From Shewanella hafniensis (GTDB lineage Bacteria > Pseudomonadota > Gammaproteobacteria > Enterobacterales > Shewanellaceae), in NCBI RefSeq assembly GCF_019655335.1, contig NZ_BPFD01000005.1, positions 46,511-110,510 of the forward strand: a DNA stretch of 64,000 nucleotides, written 5' to 3'. The notes under the pieces were generated by a model. That model was given only the letters and a program-made list of their open reading frames with translations. It did not search any database and was not told the origin of the DNA. The translations under genes were made by a program, and so were the position numbers. Below, in pieces: positions 21,304 to 30,779 of the stretch (within the stretch, counting starts at the first letter, position 1; every line of letters starts with the position of its first letter).

Positions 21304-21582
21304 TTAATCTTTGATCCCAAGACTGAGTTTATGCTCTGCCAATAAATTCACCTGTGGAGGCGGAATTTGTAAATAAAAGCCGTTTTCTTCCATCGCAGCT
21401 CTCACCTTTTTAATATCTGCCATACCTAACGCGTCACGTTTAGCGATAGGAAACACCATCACCAGTTTTGGCACGCCGAACATTTCCATCAAAGGCGCAG
21501 GAACATCGTCAAAACAATCTCTTTTCTTCACAAATAAATAAGTATCAGCCTTTCGGCTACTTTTATAAACGGCACATAGCAT
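21304..21582 (-). CDS. ycgL: YcgL family protein
   Basis: 92 aa from the ATG at 21582 (MLCAVYKSSRKADTYLF), which matches the family start. The frame extends up to a TTG at 21621, but that was rejected. MFGVPKLVMVFPIAKRDAL and GFYLQIPPPQVNLL are conserved with E. coli YcgL. Function unknown. It sits just upstream of and divergent from minC, its usual place. Confidence 0.9.
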   Translation of the reverse strand: MLCAVYKSSRKADTYLFVKKRDCFDDVPAPLMEMFGVPKLVMVFPIAKRDALGMADIKKVRAAMEENGFYLQIPPPQVNLLAEHKLSLGIKD

Positions 21583-21705
21583 AAGAGTACAAATATCCAA
21601 TAGTTCAAACTTGCCAGTCAATGGGGCACACTATAACATGGTCGCCTAGTAATTTAATTGTAAAATCAGCGAACCGACTGATGATTTCTGGAGAATAGTG
21701 CCGGG

Positions 21706-22371
21706 ATGTCAAAACCTAGCTTAGAGTTAAAAGGCGCTTCTTTTACTCTTTCAGTGCTTCATATTAATAGCAGCGATTTACAAACTGTCATGACTGAATT
21801 AGACAGTAAGTTGGCACAAGCCCCACAGTTTTTTCTGGGTGCTCCTTTAGTTGTCAATCTGAGTGCGATCCAACACGACAGCTTAAATTTAAGTGCGTTA
21901 AAGGATCTGCTGATCTCACGTCAATTAGTGATTGTTGGCATAACGGGCGCGACAACCGTACTCAGTAAACAGGCCAAAGACTTAGGCCTTGCCATAGTTA
22001 AAGCCGGAAAACAGAGCAGTACGCCACCGCCAGCACCTCGCCAAACTAAAATAGTGAAGCAAAATATTCGTTCAGGGCAACAAGTCTACGCAAAAAATGG
22101 TGATTTAATCATATTTGGTGCGGTAGGCAATGGCGCAGAAGTCATCGCAGATGGTAGCATTCATATCTATGGCGCATTACGAGGGAAAGCCATGGCAGGC
22201 GCGGCGGGCGATACCAGCGCCGTCATCATAGCCCACTCTCTGGAAGCCGAACTCGTTTCAATAGCAGGGCAATATTGGCTCGCTGAAAATCTACAACAAC
22301 ATAGCTCAGATAAAAGTGGCTGCATTCGCCTAAACGGTGAGTCACTTATGGTTGAATCATTGCCCCTCTAA
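21706..22371 (+). CDS. minC: Septum site-determining protein MinC
   Basis: FtsZ polymerisation inhibitor (221 aa) that blocks division away from midcell. The N-terminal inhibitory domain and a linker rich in Pro/Ala (STPPPAPRQ) lead into a C-terminal beta-helix domain ([26 protein letters not shown]) that binds MinD. It is the first gene of minCDE; minD starts 27 nt later. Confidence 0.97.
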   Translation: MSKPSLELKGASFTLSVLHINSSDLQTVMTELDSKLAQAPQFFLGAPLVVNLSAIQHDSLNLSALKDLLISRQLVIVGITGATTVLSKQAKDLGLAIVKAGKQSSTPPPAPRQTKIVKQNIRSGQQVYAKNGDLIIFGAVGNGAEVIADGSIHIYGALRGKAMAGAAGDTSAVIIAHSLEAELVSIAGQYWLAENLQQHSSDKSGCIRLNGESLMVESLPL

Positions 22372-22398
22372 ATGGCAGAACAAAGGATAGAGAGAAAC

Positions 22399-23208
22399 AT
22401 GGCACAAATTATTGTTGTCACTTCAGGTAAAGGCGGCGTAGGTAAAACCACATCGAGTGCTGCAATTGCGACTGGTCTTGCCATGCAAGGACACAAGACA
22501 GTCGTTATCGATTTCGATATTGGTTTACGGAATTTAGACTTGATCATGGGTTGTGAGCGTCGTGTTGTTTATGACTTCGTTAATGTGATCAATGGTGAAG
22601 CCAATTTAAATCAAGCGCTGATCAAAGATAAACGCTGCGACAAGTTATTCGTTTTACCCGCTTCACAGACCCGTGATAAAGATGCGCTGACCAAAGAAGG
22701 CGTTGGCCGTGTTCTAGACGATTTAGCCAAAGACTTTGAGTTTATTCTGTGTGATTCTCCCGCTGGGATTGAGCAAGGCGCTATGATGGCACTGTATTTT
22801 GCCGATATCGCCATTGTGACCACTAACCCAGAAGTCAGTTCAGTACGCGACTCAGACCGTATTTTAGGGATGCTGCAGAGCAAATCACGCCGCGCCGAGC
22901 TAAACCTTGAGCCAATCAAAGAATACTTACTGCTGACTCGCTATTCACCGAGCCGTGTAAAATCGGGCGAAATGTTGAGTGTTGATGATGTTCAAGAAAT
23001 TCTGGCCATTGAGTTACTCGGCGTGATCCCTGAGTCACAATCGGTACTGAAAGCCTCTAACTCAGGCGTGCCTGTGATTATCGATCAAGAAAGTGATGCA
23101 GGTTTAGCCTACAGTGACACAGTTGCACGTTTACTGGGCGAAGATGTCCCAGTACGCTTTATTACGGAAGAAAAGAAAGGTTTCTTACAACGGATATTTG
23201 GTAGCTAA
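22399..23208 (+). CDS. minD: Septum site-determining ATPase MinD
   Basis: Membrane-cycling ATPase (269 aa) that recruits MinC to the membrane. The deviant Walker [11 protein letters not shown], lies at the N-terminus and an amphipathic membrane-targeting helix ([11 protein letters not shown]) ends it. The start at 22399 gives the canonical [13 protein letters not shown]; an upstream in-frame start at 22372 was rejected. Confidence 0.98.
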   Translation: MAQIIVVTSGKGGVGKTTSSAAIATGLAMQGHKTVVIDFDIGLRNLDLIMGCERRVVYDFVNVINGEANLNQALIKDKRCDKLFVLPASQTRDKDALTKEGVGRVLDDLAKDFEFILCDSPAGIEQGAMMALYFADIAIVTTNPEVSSVRDSDRILGMLQSKSRRAELNLEPIKEYLLLTRYSPSRVKSGEMLSVDDVQEILAIELLGVIPESQSVLKASNSGVPVIIDQESDAGLAYSDTVARLLGEDVPVRFITEEKKGFLQRIFGS

Positions 23209-23210
23209 TT

Positions 23211-23468
23211 ATGTCTTTACTCGACTATTTCAAAAGCAAGAAAAAGCCTAGCACTGCGGTAATGGCTAAAGAGCGCCTACAGATCATTGTGGCTCATCAA
23301 CGTGGACAAAGGGACACTCCCGATTATTTCCCACAGATGAAACAAGAGATCATTGCCGTTATTCGCAAATATGTGCCGATTTCTGATGATCAAGTTTCTG
23401 TGCAGTTAGATCAAAACGACGCCAACCTGTCGGTACTCGAGCTTAACGTCACTTTGCCTGACAGATAA
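23211..23468 (+). CDS. minE: Cell division topological specificity factor MinE
   Basis: 85 aa. It stimulates MinD ATPase and sets up pole-to-pole oscillation. It begins MSLLDYF, with the membrane-binding helix, then [13 protein letters not shown], the MinD-contact segment. It follows minD by 2 nt and ends the operon, before a strong terminator. Confidence 0.98.
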   Translation: MSLLDYFKSKKKPSTAVMAKERLQIIVAHQRGQRDTPDYFPQMKQEIIAVIRKYVPISDDQVSVQLDQNDANLSVLELNVTLPDR

Positions 23469-23479
23469 GTCGATTACGC

Positions 23480-23515
23480 AAAAAGCGTCATCTTCTGAAG
23501 AAGATGACGCTTTTT
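23480..23515 (+). terminator. Terminator after minE
   Basis: AAAAAGCGTCATCTTC, a TGAA loop, then GAAGATGACGC and a T5 run. A perfect stem; the A-run on the other side may let it work for rnd as well. Confidence 0.9.
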
Positions 23516-23606
23516 GTTGACTGTTTTTCGGCTATCGGTAAGTTTCAAATACTGCGCATAAAGTACAAGACTTCACGCGCAAGATTTAAATACTAGATTA
23601 AAAGCC

Positions 23607-24716
23607 TTAGACCTCAAGTTTAGCTAGGGACTCAGCGGCAATCTCGCCTCGCCATCCGCATAACACCGCGGGTAAATCCCCTTGTTGCTTATCCCAACGC
23701 CATTGCAAAAACTCATGGATATGACGTTTAGAGCCGAGCATTTCCTGTGGCACATCATGCTGTTCGCACAACTCAACTAAACAGCTTTTAATCGCCTTAA
23801 AGGCCGATTTGTAACCCGACTTCAACGCCAACACATCCACTAACTCGGGTAAATTGACTAAATCAGCGGTTTGCAGCACACGTAATAAGTCTTTGCCGTG
23901 AATACGTTTTTCTTGCTCAGTCAAATCATTGAGCTTAAACAAGTCAGCCGAGGATTTAGGTTGCTTCTTCGCTAATGCGATAAGACCATGATCTTTGACC
24001 ACAAAACCTAAGGCGAGATCACGCACTAACGCTTTTTCAAGACGCCACTTGGCAAGCACTTTAAGGTAAGCCAATTGAATTTCTGTCAATTGGAAAGCAT
24101 TTTTCACTTTCAAATAGGCTGTATCGAGATCAGGATCGGCAAGCCTGCCCTGAGTCATCCTCTCCCCTTCCTCGTATAACCAAGCTAAACGCCCTTGGGC
24201 GCTGAGTTTTGCTTCAAGTTGAGGATAGAGCTGATACAAATAAAGGACGTCATTAGCGGCGTAGCTTAACTGGGCTTCCGTTAACGGGCGGCGGATCCAA
24301 TCTGTACGCGACTCACCTTTATCGATCACTTCACCCAGGCAAGTTTCAACTAACTTGGCATAACCTACACCGTGGCCCATACCACACAAAGAGGCGGCAA
24401 TTTGGCTATCAAACAAAGGCGTAGGCTGACATTTGCCATAGTGGGCAAACACTTCTAAGTCTTCACTGCAGGAATGCACTAGCTTAACGATATTCGGGTC
24501 CGATAACAGCGCCCAAAACTGGGCTAAATCAGGTAAAGCCACAGGATCAATCAAAGCTAAGGTTTTACCATCATAGGCTTGGATCAAACCTAACTTGGCA
24601 TAATAAGTACGAGTACGAACAAACTCGGTATCTAACACGAGTATCTTACTCTGTTTATATTGGGCAACGAGGGCATTAAGGCTTGCTTCATCACTCACAT
24701 ATTGAAACGCTGACAA
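23607..24716 (-). CDS. rnd: Ribonuclease D
   Basis: 3'-5' exoribonuclease that trims tRNA precursors. DEDDy exonuclease motifs: LDTEFVRTRTYY, SEDLEVF and YAANDVLYLYQL, followed by an HRDC domain. I place the start at a TTG at 24716 (369 aa), because GGAG lies 6 nt upstream and the length then matches E. coli (375). The frame continues to 24761, but that part runs into the fadD terminator. Confidence 0.93.
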   Translation of the reverse strand: MSAFQYVSDEASLNALVAQYKQSKILVLDTEFVRTRTYYAKLGLIQAYDGKTLALIDPVALPDLAQFWALLSDPNIVKLVHSCSEDLEVFAHYGKCQPTPLFDSQIAASLCGMGHGVGYAKLVETCLGEVIDKGESRTDWIRRPLTEAQLSYAANDVLYLYQLYPQLEAKLSAQGRLAWLYEEGERMTQGRLADPDLDTAYLKVKNAFQLTEIQLAYLKVLAKWRLEKALVRDLALGFVVKDHGLIALAKKQPKSSADLFKLNDLTEQEKRIHGKDLLRVLQTADLVNLPELVDVLALKSGYKSAFKAIKSCLVELCEQHDVPQEMLGSKRHIHEFLQWRWDKQQGDLPAVLCGWRGEIAAESLAKLEV

Positions 24717-24758
24717 ATTCTTCTCCAGATCCTGTGGGTCAATCACAGTCCATAAAAA

Positions 24759-24783
24759 CAAAAGCCGGCAAATGCCGGCTTCA
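24759..24783 (-). terminator. Terminator after fadD
   Basis: AAGCCGGCA / TGCCGGCTT stem (24762-24781), followed on the minus strand by TTTTGTTTTTA. It separates fadD from rnd and overlaps the far 5' end of the open rnd frame. Confidence 0.82.
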
Positions 24784-24786
24784 ATC

Positions 24787-26460
24787 TTACGCTCGCTTAG
24801 CTTCGTCTCTAAGCTCTCGTCGCAAGATCTTACCCACGTTGGTTTTAGGTAACTCGTCCCTAAATTCTACCAGCTTCGGTACTTTATATCCCGTTAAATG
24901 AATACGGCAGTGCTTAATGATGTCTTCAGCGGTTAAAGATTTATCTTTTGCCACCACAAATACCTTCACTAACTCACCACTGGCGTCGTTTGGCACCCCA
25001 ACGGCAGCCACTTCAATCACTTTAGGATGCAGTGCAACCACTTCTTCGACTTCGTTAGGGAATACGTTAAAGCCTGAAACTAAGATCATGTCTTTCTTAC
25101 GATCGACAATATAGAAGAACCCTTTCTCATCCATGTAACCAATATCGCCCGTGGCTAACCAGCCGTCGGTATCGATCACTTTGGCGGTTTCTTCAGGACG
25201 CTGCCAATAGCCTTTCATCACTTGCGGGCCTTTACCAAACAGCTCGCCAGTTTCGCCTTGGGCTAATACCTTGCCGTCATCATTACGGATTTGAATGAGT
25301 GTCGAAGGTGCAGGGAAACCGATTGAACCGTTATAACCGTCTAAGTTATATGGACAACAGGTTAATAAGGGTGAGGCTTCCGTCAGACCATAACCTTCAA
25401 GTAAACGGGTTTTAGTAATCGATTGCCATTTATCCGCCACAGCTTTTTGTACCGCCATGCCGCCACCGATAGAGAGTTTTAAGCGCGAGAAGTCCAACTG
25501 GGAAAAATCATCACTGTTCACTAACGCGTTAAATAAGGTATTTACCCCAGTTAATGCGGTGAAAGGATACTTTTTCAACTCAGCCACAAATCCTGGGATA
25601 TCGCGAGGATTGGTGATGAGTAAGTTCTGGCTGCCTTTGTGCAAAAACAGCAGGCAATTCACGGTCAAGGCGAAGATGTGATACAGCGGCAAAGCCGTTA
25701 CCACAAACTCGCTGCCATCGTTTAAGGCGGGCGAATAAGCACCATCGGCCTGCAATACGTTGGCGACAATATTGCCATGGGTCAACATAGCACCTTTAGA
25801 GACCCCAGTGGTGCCACCTGTGTATTGTAAAAACGCTAAATCGTCGTTAGTGACGTCAGGTTTAATGTATTGCATGCGACGACCGGTTGATAAGGTGTCG
25901 CGCATTGATAATGCGTGGGGTAAATCATATTTTGGCACTAACTTCTTAATGTACTTCACCACAAAGTTCACTAAGGTGCGTTTGGGTGCGCTTAATTGAT
26001 CACCCAAACGGGTAATGATGACGCTTTCAACGGGCGTTTGTTCGACCACTTCTTCTAAGGTGCGGGCGAAGTTTGACACGACAACGATGGCTTTGGCGCC
26101 CGAGTCAATCAACTGATGTTTGAGTTCGCGCGGGGTATATAGCGGGTTAACGTTAACGACCACCATACCGGCACGTAATACCCCAAACAGCGCAATCGGG
26201 TATTGCAGCAGGTTTGGCATCATCAGGGCGACACGATCACCCTTTTCAAGCTTTAATTCATTTTGTAGATACGCGGCGAATGCACGGCTGCGTTCTTCCA
26301 ATTTACGGTAGGTTAGCGTGGCACCCATGTTGATAAATGCAGGTTGGTCTTCATACTTAGCCACCGCTGTTTCGAACATATCAACAAGCGATGAGTACTG
26401 CTCCACATTAATTTCAGCAGGCACATCTTTTGGCAAATGATTAATCCAAGGCTGATCCAC
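24787..26460 (-). CDS. fadD: Long-chain fatty acid-CoA ligase
   Basis: Activates exogenous fatty acids with ATP and CoA for beta-oxidation; peripheral inner-membrane enzyme. The AMP-binding signature is [29 protein letters not shown], the [16 protein letters not shown] motif and the FACS-like segment [20 protein letters not shown] are all present. 557 aa, close to E. coli FadD (561). It starts [14 protein letters not shown]. Confidence 0.95.
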   Translation of the reverse strand: MDQPWINHLPKDVPAEINVEQYSSLVDMFETAVAKYEDQPAFINMGATLTYRKLEERSRAFAAYLQNELKLEKGDRVALMMPNLLQYPIALFGVLRAGMVVVNVNPLYTPRELKHQLIDSGAKAIVVVSNFARTLEEVVEQTPVESVIITRLGDQLSAPKRTLVNFVVKYIKKLVPKYDLPHALSMRDTLSTGRRMQYIKPDVTNDDLAFLQYTGGTTGVSKGAMLTHGNIVANVLQADGAYSPALNDGSEFVVTALPLYHIFALTVNCLLFLHKGSQNLLITNPRDIPGFVAELKKYPFTALTGVNTLFNALVNSDDFSQLDFSRLKLSIGGGMAVQKAVADKWQSITKTRLLEGYGLTEASPLLTCCPYNLDGYNGSIGFPAPSTLIQIRNDDGKVLAQGETGELFGKGPQVMKGYWQRPEETAKVIDTDGWLATGDIGYMDEKGFFYIVDRKKDMILVSGFNVFPNEVEEVVALHPKVIEVAAVGVPNDASGELVKVFVVAKDKSLTAEDIIKHCRIHLTGYKVPKLVEFRDELPKTNVGKILRRELRDEAKRA

Positions 26461-26661
26461 TACTCTCTCCTAAATCCCCACAACTGCGGAAACAATATCC
26501 ATACAAGCGTCAAGACTCGATAAATACCGAGTTAAAATACCGGCTTACATTTTATAGTTATTGATTGACTCGTCATAAATCATACGAGCGTTTTAATTTT
26601 GATCATCATCACATAAAAAAAACAAAAAACCTAGCGTCTTTTTTAGGGCAGTAAAAGCACC

Positions 26662-27528
26662 CTATTTAACGAATTCGCGGATCAAGCGCGCGACACCTTC
26701 GGCATTGTCCATGTGCACATGGTGATCGCCCTCTATTATGTGTTCAGACAAGTGTTTGAACCAGGTTCGCGCCTTAGGTATGGCGGTCTGCAACTGACTA
26801 AATCCCTGTTTGCCACACACTAATAAGGTTTCAATATTGATGTCCTGCATTAATGCATCAACTTGAGCGAAGGTTAGCCTTTGGGGTGAATCTAATCTCA
26901 ATCGAGGATCACTGCGCCAACCTATGCCCTCACCTTCGGGCTGCATATTACGCTCGAGCAATAGCCGACACCAAGGTTCGGCAAGTCCTGTTAAATGCGC
27001 CCTCGCCCGCACTGCAGTCTCTATGCTGTCGTAAATTTTTGCCTGCCCATGCTTCTGAGTTAAATACTTCTCGTGTTGATAGAAGCTTTTCCTTAGTCGT
27101 GCTTTCGCCTGCGTTGGCGATTCAGATAAGGGACTTAACGCTTCAATCAATACCAGCTTGTTGACCTTTTCAGGGAAGGTCGCCGTATATGCAGAGGCAA
27201 TAATGCCACCGAGCGAATGCCCCACCATGGCCACAGGCTTTTGCGGTAATGCCGTTAATAGCGCATCCAAATCATACAAATAATCAATCCAATGCAGCGG
27301 ATAATGCCCCGGCCTGTGCGCCGAAAAGCCATGTCCAGGCCAATCAATCGCGAGCACTTGATAATCGAGTAAATGCGCAGCTAAGGGTTCAAAACTGTTG
27401 GCATTATCTAACCAGCCATGTAAGGCCAGCAGTAAAGGTTTGTCCTTCGCCCCCCATAATCGGCCTGCGACCTTAATATGAGGTAATGCAAATTCGATTT
27501 GATTTTTGGGGGCGAGAGATTGCCACAT
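26662..27528 (-). CDS. Alpha/beta hydrolase
   Basis: 288 aa with the alpha/beta hydrolase fold. HGWLDNANSF supplies the oxyanion region, GHSLGG the nucleophile Ser, and EGDHHVHMDN the catalytic His. It resembles serine hydrolase-like (SERHL/MEST) proteins, whose substrates are unknown. It lies downstream of fadD's promoter on the same strand; the exported methyltransferase-like gene lies just upstream (about 21 bp). Confidence 0.85.
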   Translation of the reverse strand: MWQSLAPKNQIEFALPHIKVAGRLWGAKDKPLLLALHGWLDNANSFEPLAAHLLDYQVLAIDWPGHGFSAHRPGHYPLHWIDYLYDLDALLTALPQKPVAMVGHSLGGIIASAYTATFPEKVNKLVLIEALSPLSESPTQAKARLRKSFYQHEKYLTQKHGQAKIYDSIETAVRARAHLTGLAEPWCRLLLERNMQPEGEGIGWRSDPRLRLDSPQRLTFAQVDALMQDINIETLLVCGKQGFSQLQTAIPKARTWFKHLSEHIIEGDHHVHMDNAEGVARLIREFVK

Positions 27529-27549
27529 AATGCCTCTGATGTCAGGTAA

Positions 27550-28362
27550 TTAAGATGATTTTTTGACAAATTTGAGTGTCATACGATCACTTTCACCGAT
27601 CGCTTGGTATTTTTCTTTATCGGTATCACCCAAGGCAAAAGAGGGCGGTAGCGTCCAAACACCTTTGGCGTAATCCTTAGTATCTTTGGAGTTGGCATTG
27701 ATTTCTGCGCTTTCTACTAAGGTAAAACCGGCTTTTTTGGCTAGAGCAACCATAGCCGCTTGGTCCATATAGCCAGTGCTGAAGTTCATTCCTTCGTTGG
27801 CTCTATGCTCTACCACGCCAAAGATACCGCCGTCTTTCAACACTTTATAAGATGCGGCAAACACGTTTTCCAACTGATCTGTCGATGCCCAGTTATGAAG
27901 ATTACGGAAGGTTAATACCAGATCAGCACTGCCGTCAGCGCCTAAATCCATTTTTTGTGGAGGATCGAAGGTAACAATCTTTGCATTGCCCATGACGTCT
28001 TTATTGGCCGTCATCCACGCAGCATACTTAGTGCCAGCGTTGGCGCGATAACGATTTCCGGGCGTGTCTGTCGCAGGAGCCGTTTCGAAACTGGCTGCGA
28101 TATATTGGCCCTCTTTAGCAAGATAAGGCCCTAATATTTCACTGTACCAGCCATTACCCGGCCAGAGTTCAATCACAGTCTGTGTTGGGGTAATGCCAAA
28201 AAAAGTTAAGGTTTCAGCGGGATGACGATAAACGTCGCGACTGGCATTTTTAGCCTGACGAAAATCGCTTTTTAAGACTTTATCTAAGCTTTCATCGGCA
28301 TAGGTAACACTCGAACATAAACCAGCAAGCAGCAGACTGGCAACTAAGGTGACTTTTTTCAT
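27550..28362 (-). CDS. Exported class I methyltransferase-like protein
   Basis: 270 aa from the ATG at 28362, preceded by GGAG. A clear signal peptide (MKKVTLVASLLLAGLCSSVTYA) precedes a Rossmann-type region: VIELWPGNGWYSEILGPYL, ADLVLTFRNLHNW and GGIFGVVEHRA. The glycine-rich motif I of usual methyltransferases (GxGxG) is changed to WPGNGW. Homologues are annotated as (predicted) methyltransferases. An exported protein would not meet SAM in the periplasm under current knowledge, so the role is open. Confidence 0.75.
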   Translation of the reverse strand: MKKVTLVASLLLAGLCSSVTYADESLDKVLKSDFRQAKNASRDVYRHPAETLTFFGITPTQTVIELWPGNGWYSEILGPYLAKEGQYIAASFETAPATDTPGNRYRANAGTKYAAWMTANKDVMGNAKIVTFDPPQKMDLGADGSADLVLTFRNLHNWASTDQLENVFAASYKVLKDGGIFGVVEHRANEGMNFSTGYMDQAAMVALAKKAGFTLVESAEINANSKDTKDYAKGVWTLPPSFALGDTDKEKYQAIGESDRMTLKFVKKSS

Positions 28363-28572
28363 TGTAATTCTCCATGGATACCGAAGGCTTAACCTAGCAG
28401 CCAATGGCCAAAAATCCAAGGAATAGAAGTCGGAAAACTAAGCTTTAGGCGACATAAGTGGTTATAGCTCAAAGTGATGAGTCAATTCACCTTTATCTAA
28501 CCAACACAGCGCAAAGCGGAAAAACGTCTAGAGGAAACACAATACAATTGAGGTACTAAATGACCTTTAGGA

Positions 28573-29301
28573 TTAACGACTCGCAGCGTTATCGACACGG
28601 CGCCACGCAAAATACAAAGCGCATGCACTGGTTAATAACCATAGTCCCACCCAAATCCACGCGGGGATCCAAGAACGCTCGGCCAACATCACCGCATCAC
28701 CTTGGCCATCAAGCCCGAGCAACACAGTTGGACTTGCCAGCGCATTAAGCATGATCATCAAGCCGATAATACGCAAAAACTGGGTCAACATTTTGTTTTG
28801 ACTGAGTTTAAGCGGTAACAACAAAATAATAGTCAGCACGGCTAGAATCGCTAAAGTGAGGATATCTCGGCCCCAGAGCAAGCCGCTTAGCACCACTAAG
28901 GCGCCCAGCAAGGCAAAGCTCACGCGGATCCCCTTTGGCCAAGTCGCGAGCAAGTAGATTAAATATCCCCAACAGGCCGCGCCAAAATACCCAGCAAAGC
29001 CAATCAACATAGGCGAGCCGCCTTGGCTAAAACAAAAGCCTGCGCCGTTAGGAAACAATTGAATATGGCTGACCACGCCCGAACTTAATATCGTCGCAAT
29101 GCCGTGGGACAATTCGTGGAAATAGCTTTCAAGCCATTTAAACGGCACGCTTAAATAGGGAATGCGAGTGATGAGTAACGCCACCACCAGCTCGATGATA
29201 AACAAGCCACGGCTTGGCACACCGCTGGCGGCTAAACCCGTTAACTTAGATGAGGAAAATGGCGAGGTAGAACCGGAAGGTATTTTTTGCTGTTCAAGCA
29301 T
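28573..29301 (-). CDS. M50-type membrane metalloprotease
   Basis: 242 aa from the ATG at 29301, which overlaps the stop of the preceding gene (ATGCTTGA). The motif FHELSH (HExxH) lies beside hydrophobic segments, followed by at least five more helices, the layout of site-2 protease relatives (peptidase M50B-like). The usual second zinc-ligand motif with Asp is not obvious to me. The longer frame to 29424 is out of the question, given the overlap. Confidence 0.7.
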   Translation of the reverse strand: MLEQQKIPSGSTSPFSSSKLTGLAASGVPSRGLFIIELVVALLITRIPYLSVPFKWLESYFHELSHGIATILSSGVVSHIQLFPNGAGFCFSQGGSPMLIGFAGYFGAACWGYLIYLLATWPKGIRVSFALLGALVVLSGLLWGRDILTLAILAVLTIILLLPLKLSQNKMLTQFLRIIGLMIMLNALASPTVLLGLDGQGDAVMLAERSWIPAWIWVGLWLLTSACALYFAWRRVDNAASR

Positions 29302-29608
29302 ACAAGTCCACGCCAACCATTTGCTGAATTTCATCGCGTTTGGCGGCATGTTGGGTTTGTAAATATTGGGCAATCGCCCCCTGATGACCACGCGTATCTT
29401 GTTCATACTCGAGGTGCGCACCAAGCTTTGACTGTAAATTTCCCGCTGCGTTTTTACCTTTAGGCTGTGTTTCTAAACTGAGGGCTTCGACGGCATCTTG
29501 CTCAATCACTGGGCGTGACGATTCAGGCGCGGTTAGCCCCTGAGCGATAGCGGGTCTATTACTCGCTACGGCATTCGTCAAACTCATTTGATTTACATTA
29601 ACTTGCAT
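29294..29608 (-). CDS. Small protein coupled to the M50 protease, function unknown
   Basis: 104 aa starting at the ATG at 29608. No transmembrane helix or signal is visible. It is rich in Gln/Ala, with a charged C-terminal half (AKRDEIQQMVGVDLYA). I do not recognise it. Its stop overlaps the start of the membrane protease gene by 8 nt, so the two are probably co-translated, and it could regulate or be a substrate of that protease. This is inference from context only. Confidence 0.7.
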   Translation of the reverse strand: MQVNVNQMSLTNAVASNRPAIAQGLTAPESSRPVIEQDAVEALSLETQPKGKNAAGNLQSKLGAHLEYEQDTRGHQGAIAQYLQTQHAAKRDEIQQMVGVDLYA

Positions 29609-29673
29609 CAAGAAGCCTTAAGTTTGCACTATCCATCGTTAAGCCATTCCTCGTAAAGAATGCTTAGCAGTAA

Positions 29674-29706
29674 TTGCCTGAGATTCTATCGCAGATACTC
29701 AGGCAA
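29674..29706 (-). terminator. Hairpin downstream of tsaB
   Basis: TTGCCTGAG pairs with CTCAGGCAA across a 15-nt loop, just after the tsaB stop. No T-run follows on the minus strand, so it may stabilise the 3' end rather than terminate. Confidence 0.5.
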
Positions 29707-29714
29707 AGAACAGC

Positions 29715-30428
29715 TTATTCACGACCGGGTAACTTTTTCCATGTAACTGTATCACGTAAATACACAGGTTCAAGCTCATCGACCGAGGTTATTAGCCCTG
29801 CTTTGATGCCTGCTTCAGCCAATATCAGCATAGCCCTTGCATCGGGATATTTCACGGCGTCGAGAGCTAAAATCCCTTTGCCGAGTGCCAGTAAATCAGG
29901 ATAAGCATCAAAACCGGTGCCGCAAGCCACAATGGGCGCTTGAGTATCAAGCTGAAGTTGTACATTGTCAGGTGCACTGACCACTTCTTTACCGACTAAT
30001 GTCGCTATACCATCGACGGCCACAAACTGCCCCCAATACACTTCACCCATGCGCGCATCAATGGCACACAACACTTGCTCGGCTTGATGCACGCTAATCG
30101 CCATTTGTGCCATTGCTGCAAGAGTTGAAATACCAATCACAGGCAAATCTAACCCCAGCGCTAGACCTTGGGTCATGCTAGTGCAGATACGGATCCCCGT
30201 GAAACTGCCAGGACCTCGACCATAGGCAATCCCCGCCACTTTATCTAAGCTAATGCCCGCTTGCTTGAGCACTGAATCGACCATAGGTAACAGACGCTGG
30301 CTGTGTTCACGCGGCGCATCGGCAAGTTCAGCATAAATCTGACCTTGATATTGCAGCGCAGCTGAGCAGGATTCGGTACAAGTGTCTAAGGCAAGAATAC
30401 AAGCAGAGTGTTCGTGTGTTATTGTCAT
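29715..30428 (-). CDS. tsaB: tRNA threonylcarbamoyladenosine biosynthesis protein TsaB
   Basis: Partner of TsaD and TsaE in making t6A37 on ANN-decoding tRNAs. 237 aa. It has an ASKHA fold with ILALDTCTESCSAAL and AYGRGPGSFTGIRICTSMTQGLA, the TsaB (YeaZ) signature. It lacks the metal ligands of TsaD, as expected. It lies upstream of the small protein/M50 pair on the same strand. Confidence 0.95.
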   Translation of the reverse strand: MTITHEHSACILALDTCTESCSAALQYQGQIYAELADAPREHSQRLLPMVDSVLKQAGISLDKVAGIAYGRGPGSFTGIRICTSMTQGLALGLDLPVIGISTLAAMAQMAISVHQAEQVLCAIDARMGEVYWGQFVAVDGIATLVGKEVVSAPDNVQLQLDTQAPIVACGTGFDAYPDLLALGKGILALDAVKYPDARAMLILAEAGIKAGLITSVDELEPVYLRDTVTWKKLPGRE

Positions 30429-30779
30429 TTCAAAACCGGATTAGCGGGCAAGATTTCGCATCAAGTTAACCATTTCGGTATTGTGCGAATATGCCATGAG
30501 TAAACTGACGCAAATAATAACATCAAATGCCCGAAAACAAAGGGCTAAGCAAACAAGTCAGCTAAAATAGCGCCCGCATGATATCCAGTAGCAAATCAGG
30601 ACTTGATGGATTTATGTGATCTAAGTCAATGATCGATAAACTCATTAATGAATACCGCTCGCTTGGGGAAACTTTTTCAACTTTGCTTGTCAGAGCAGAC
30701 AAGTCTGGATTGAATTCATTCCTTGCCATTCCTTTACTATTGTACGATTGCACTAACCCGCCTTCGATAAGGATATTTC
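30429..30779. other. Intergenic region between divergent tsaB and hemB
   Basis: I see no convincing gene. A CRP-like half-perfect site, TGTGA-N6-TCAAT, lies at 30615-30630, and a small hairpin CTTGTC-N6-GACAAG at 30686-30703. A 64-codon frame from 30629 runs into hemB and was rejected. Confidence 0.4.

Noticed and set aside
23607..24761. rnd starting at TTG 24761
   Set aside because: It would lie in the fadD terminator; the GGAG-preceded TTG at 24716 gives the family length.
30562..30753. 63-codon minus frame in the tsaB-hemB gap
   Set aside because: No ribosome site or family; probably chance.
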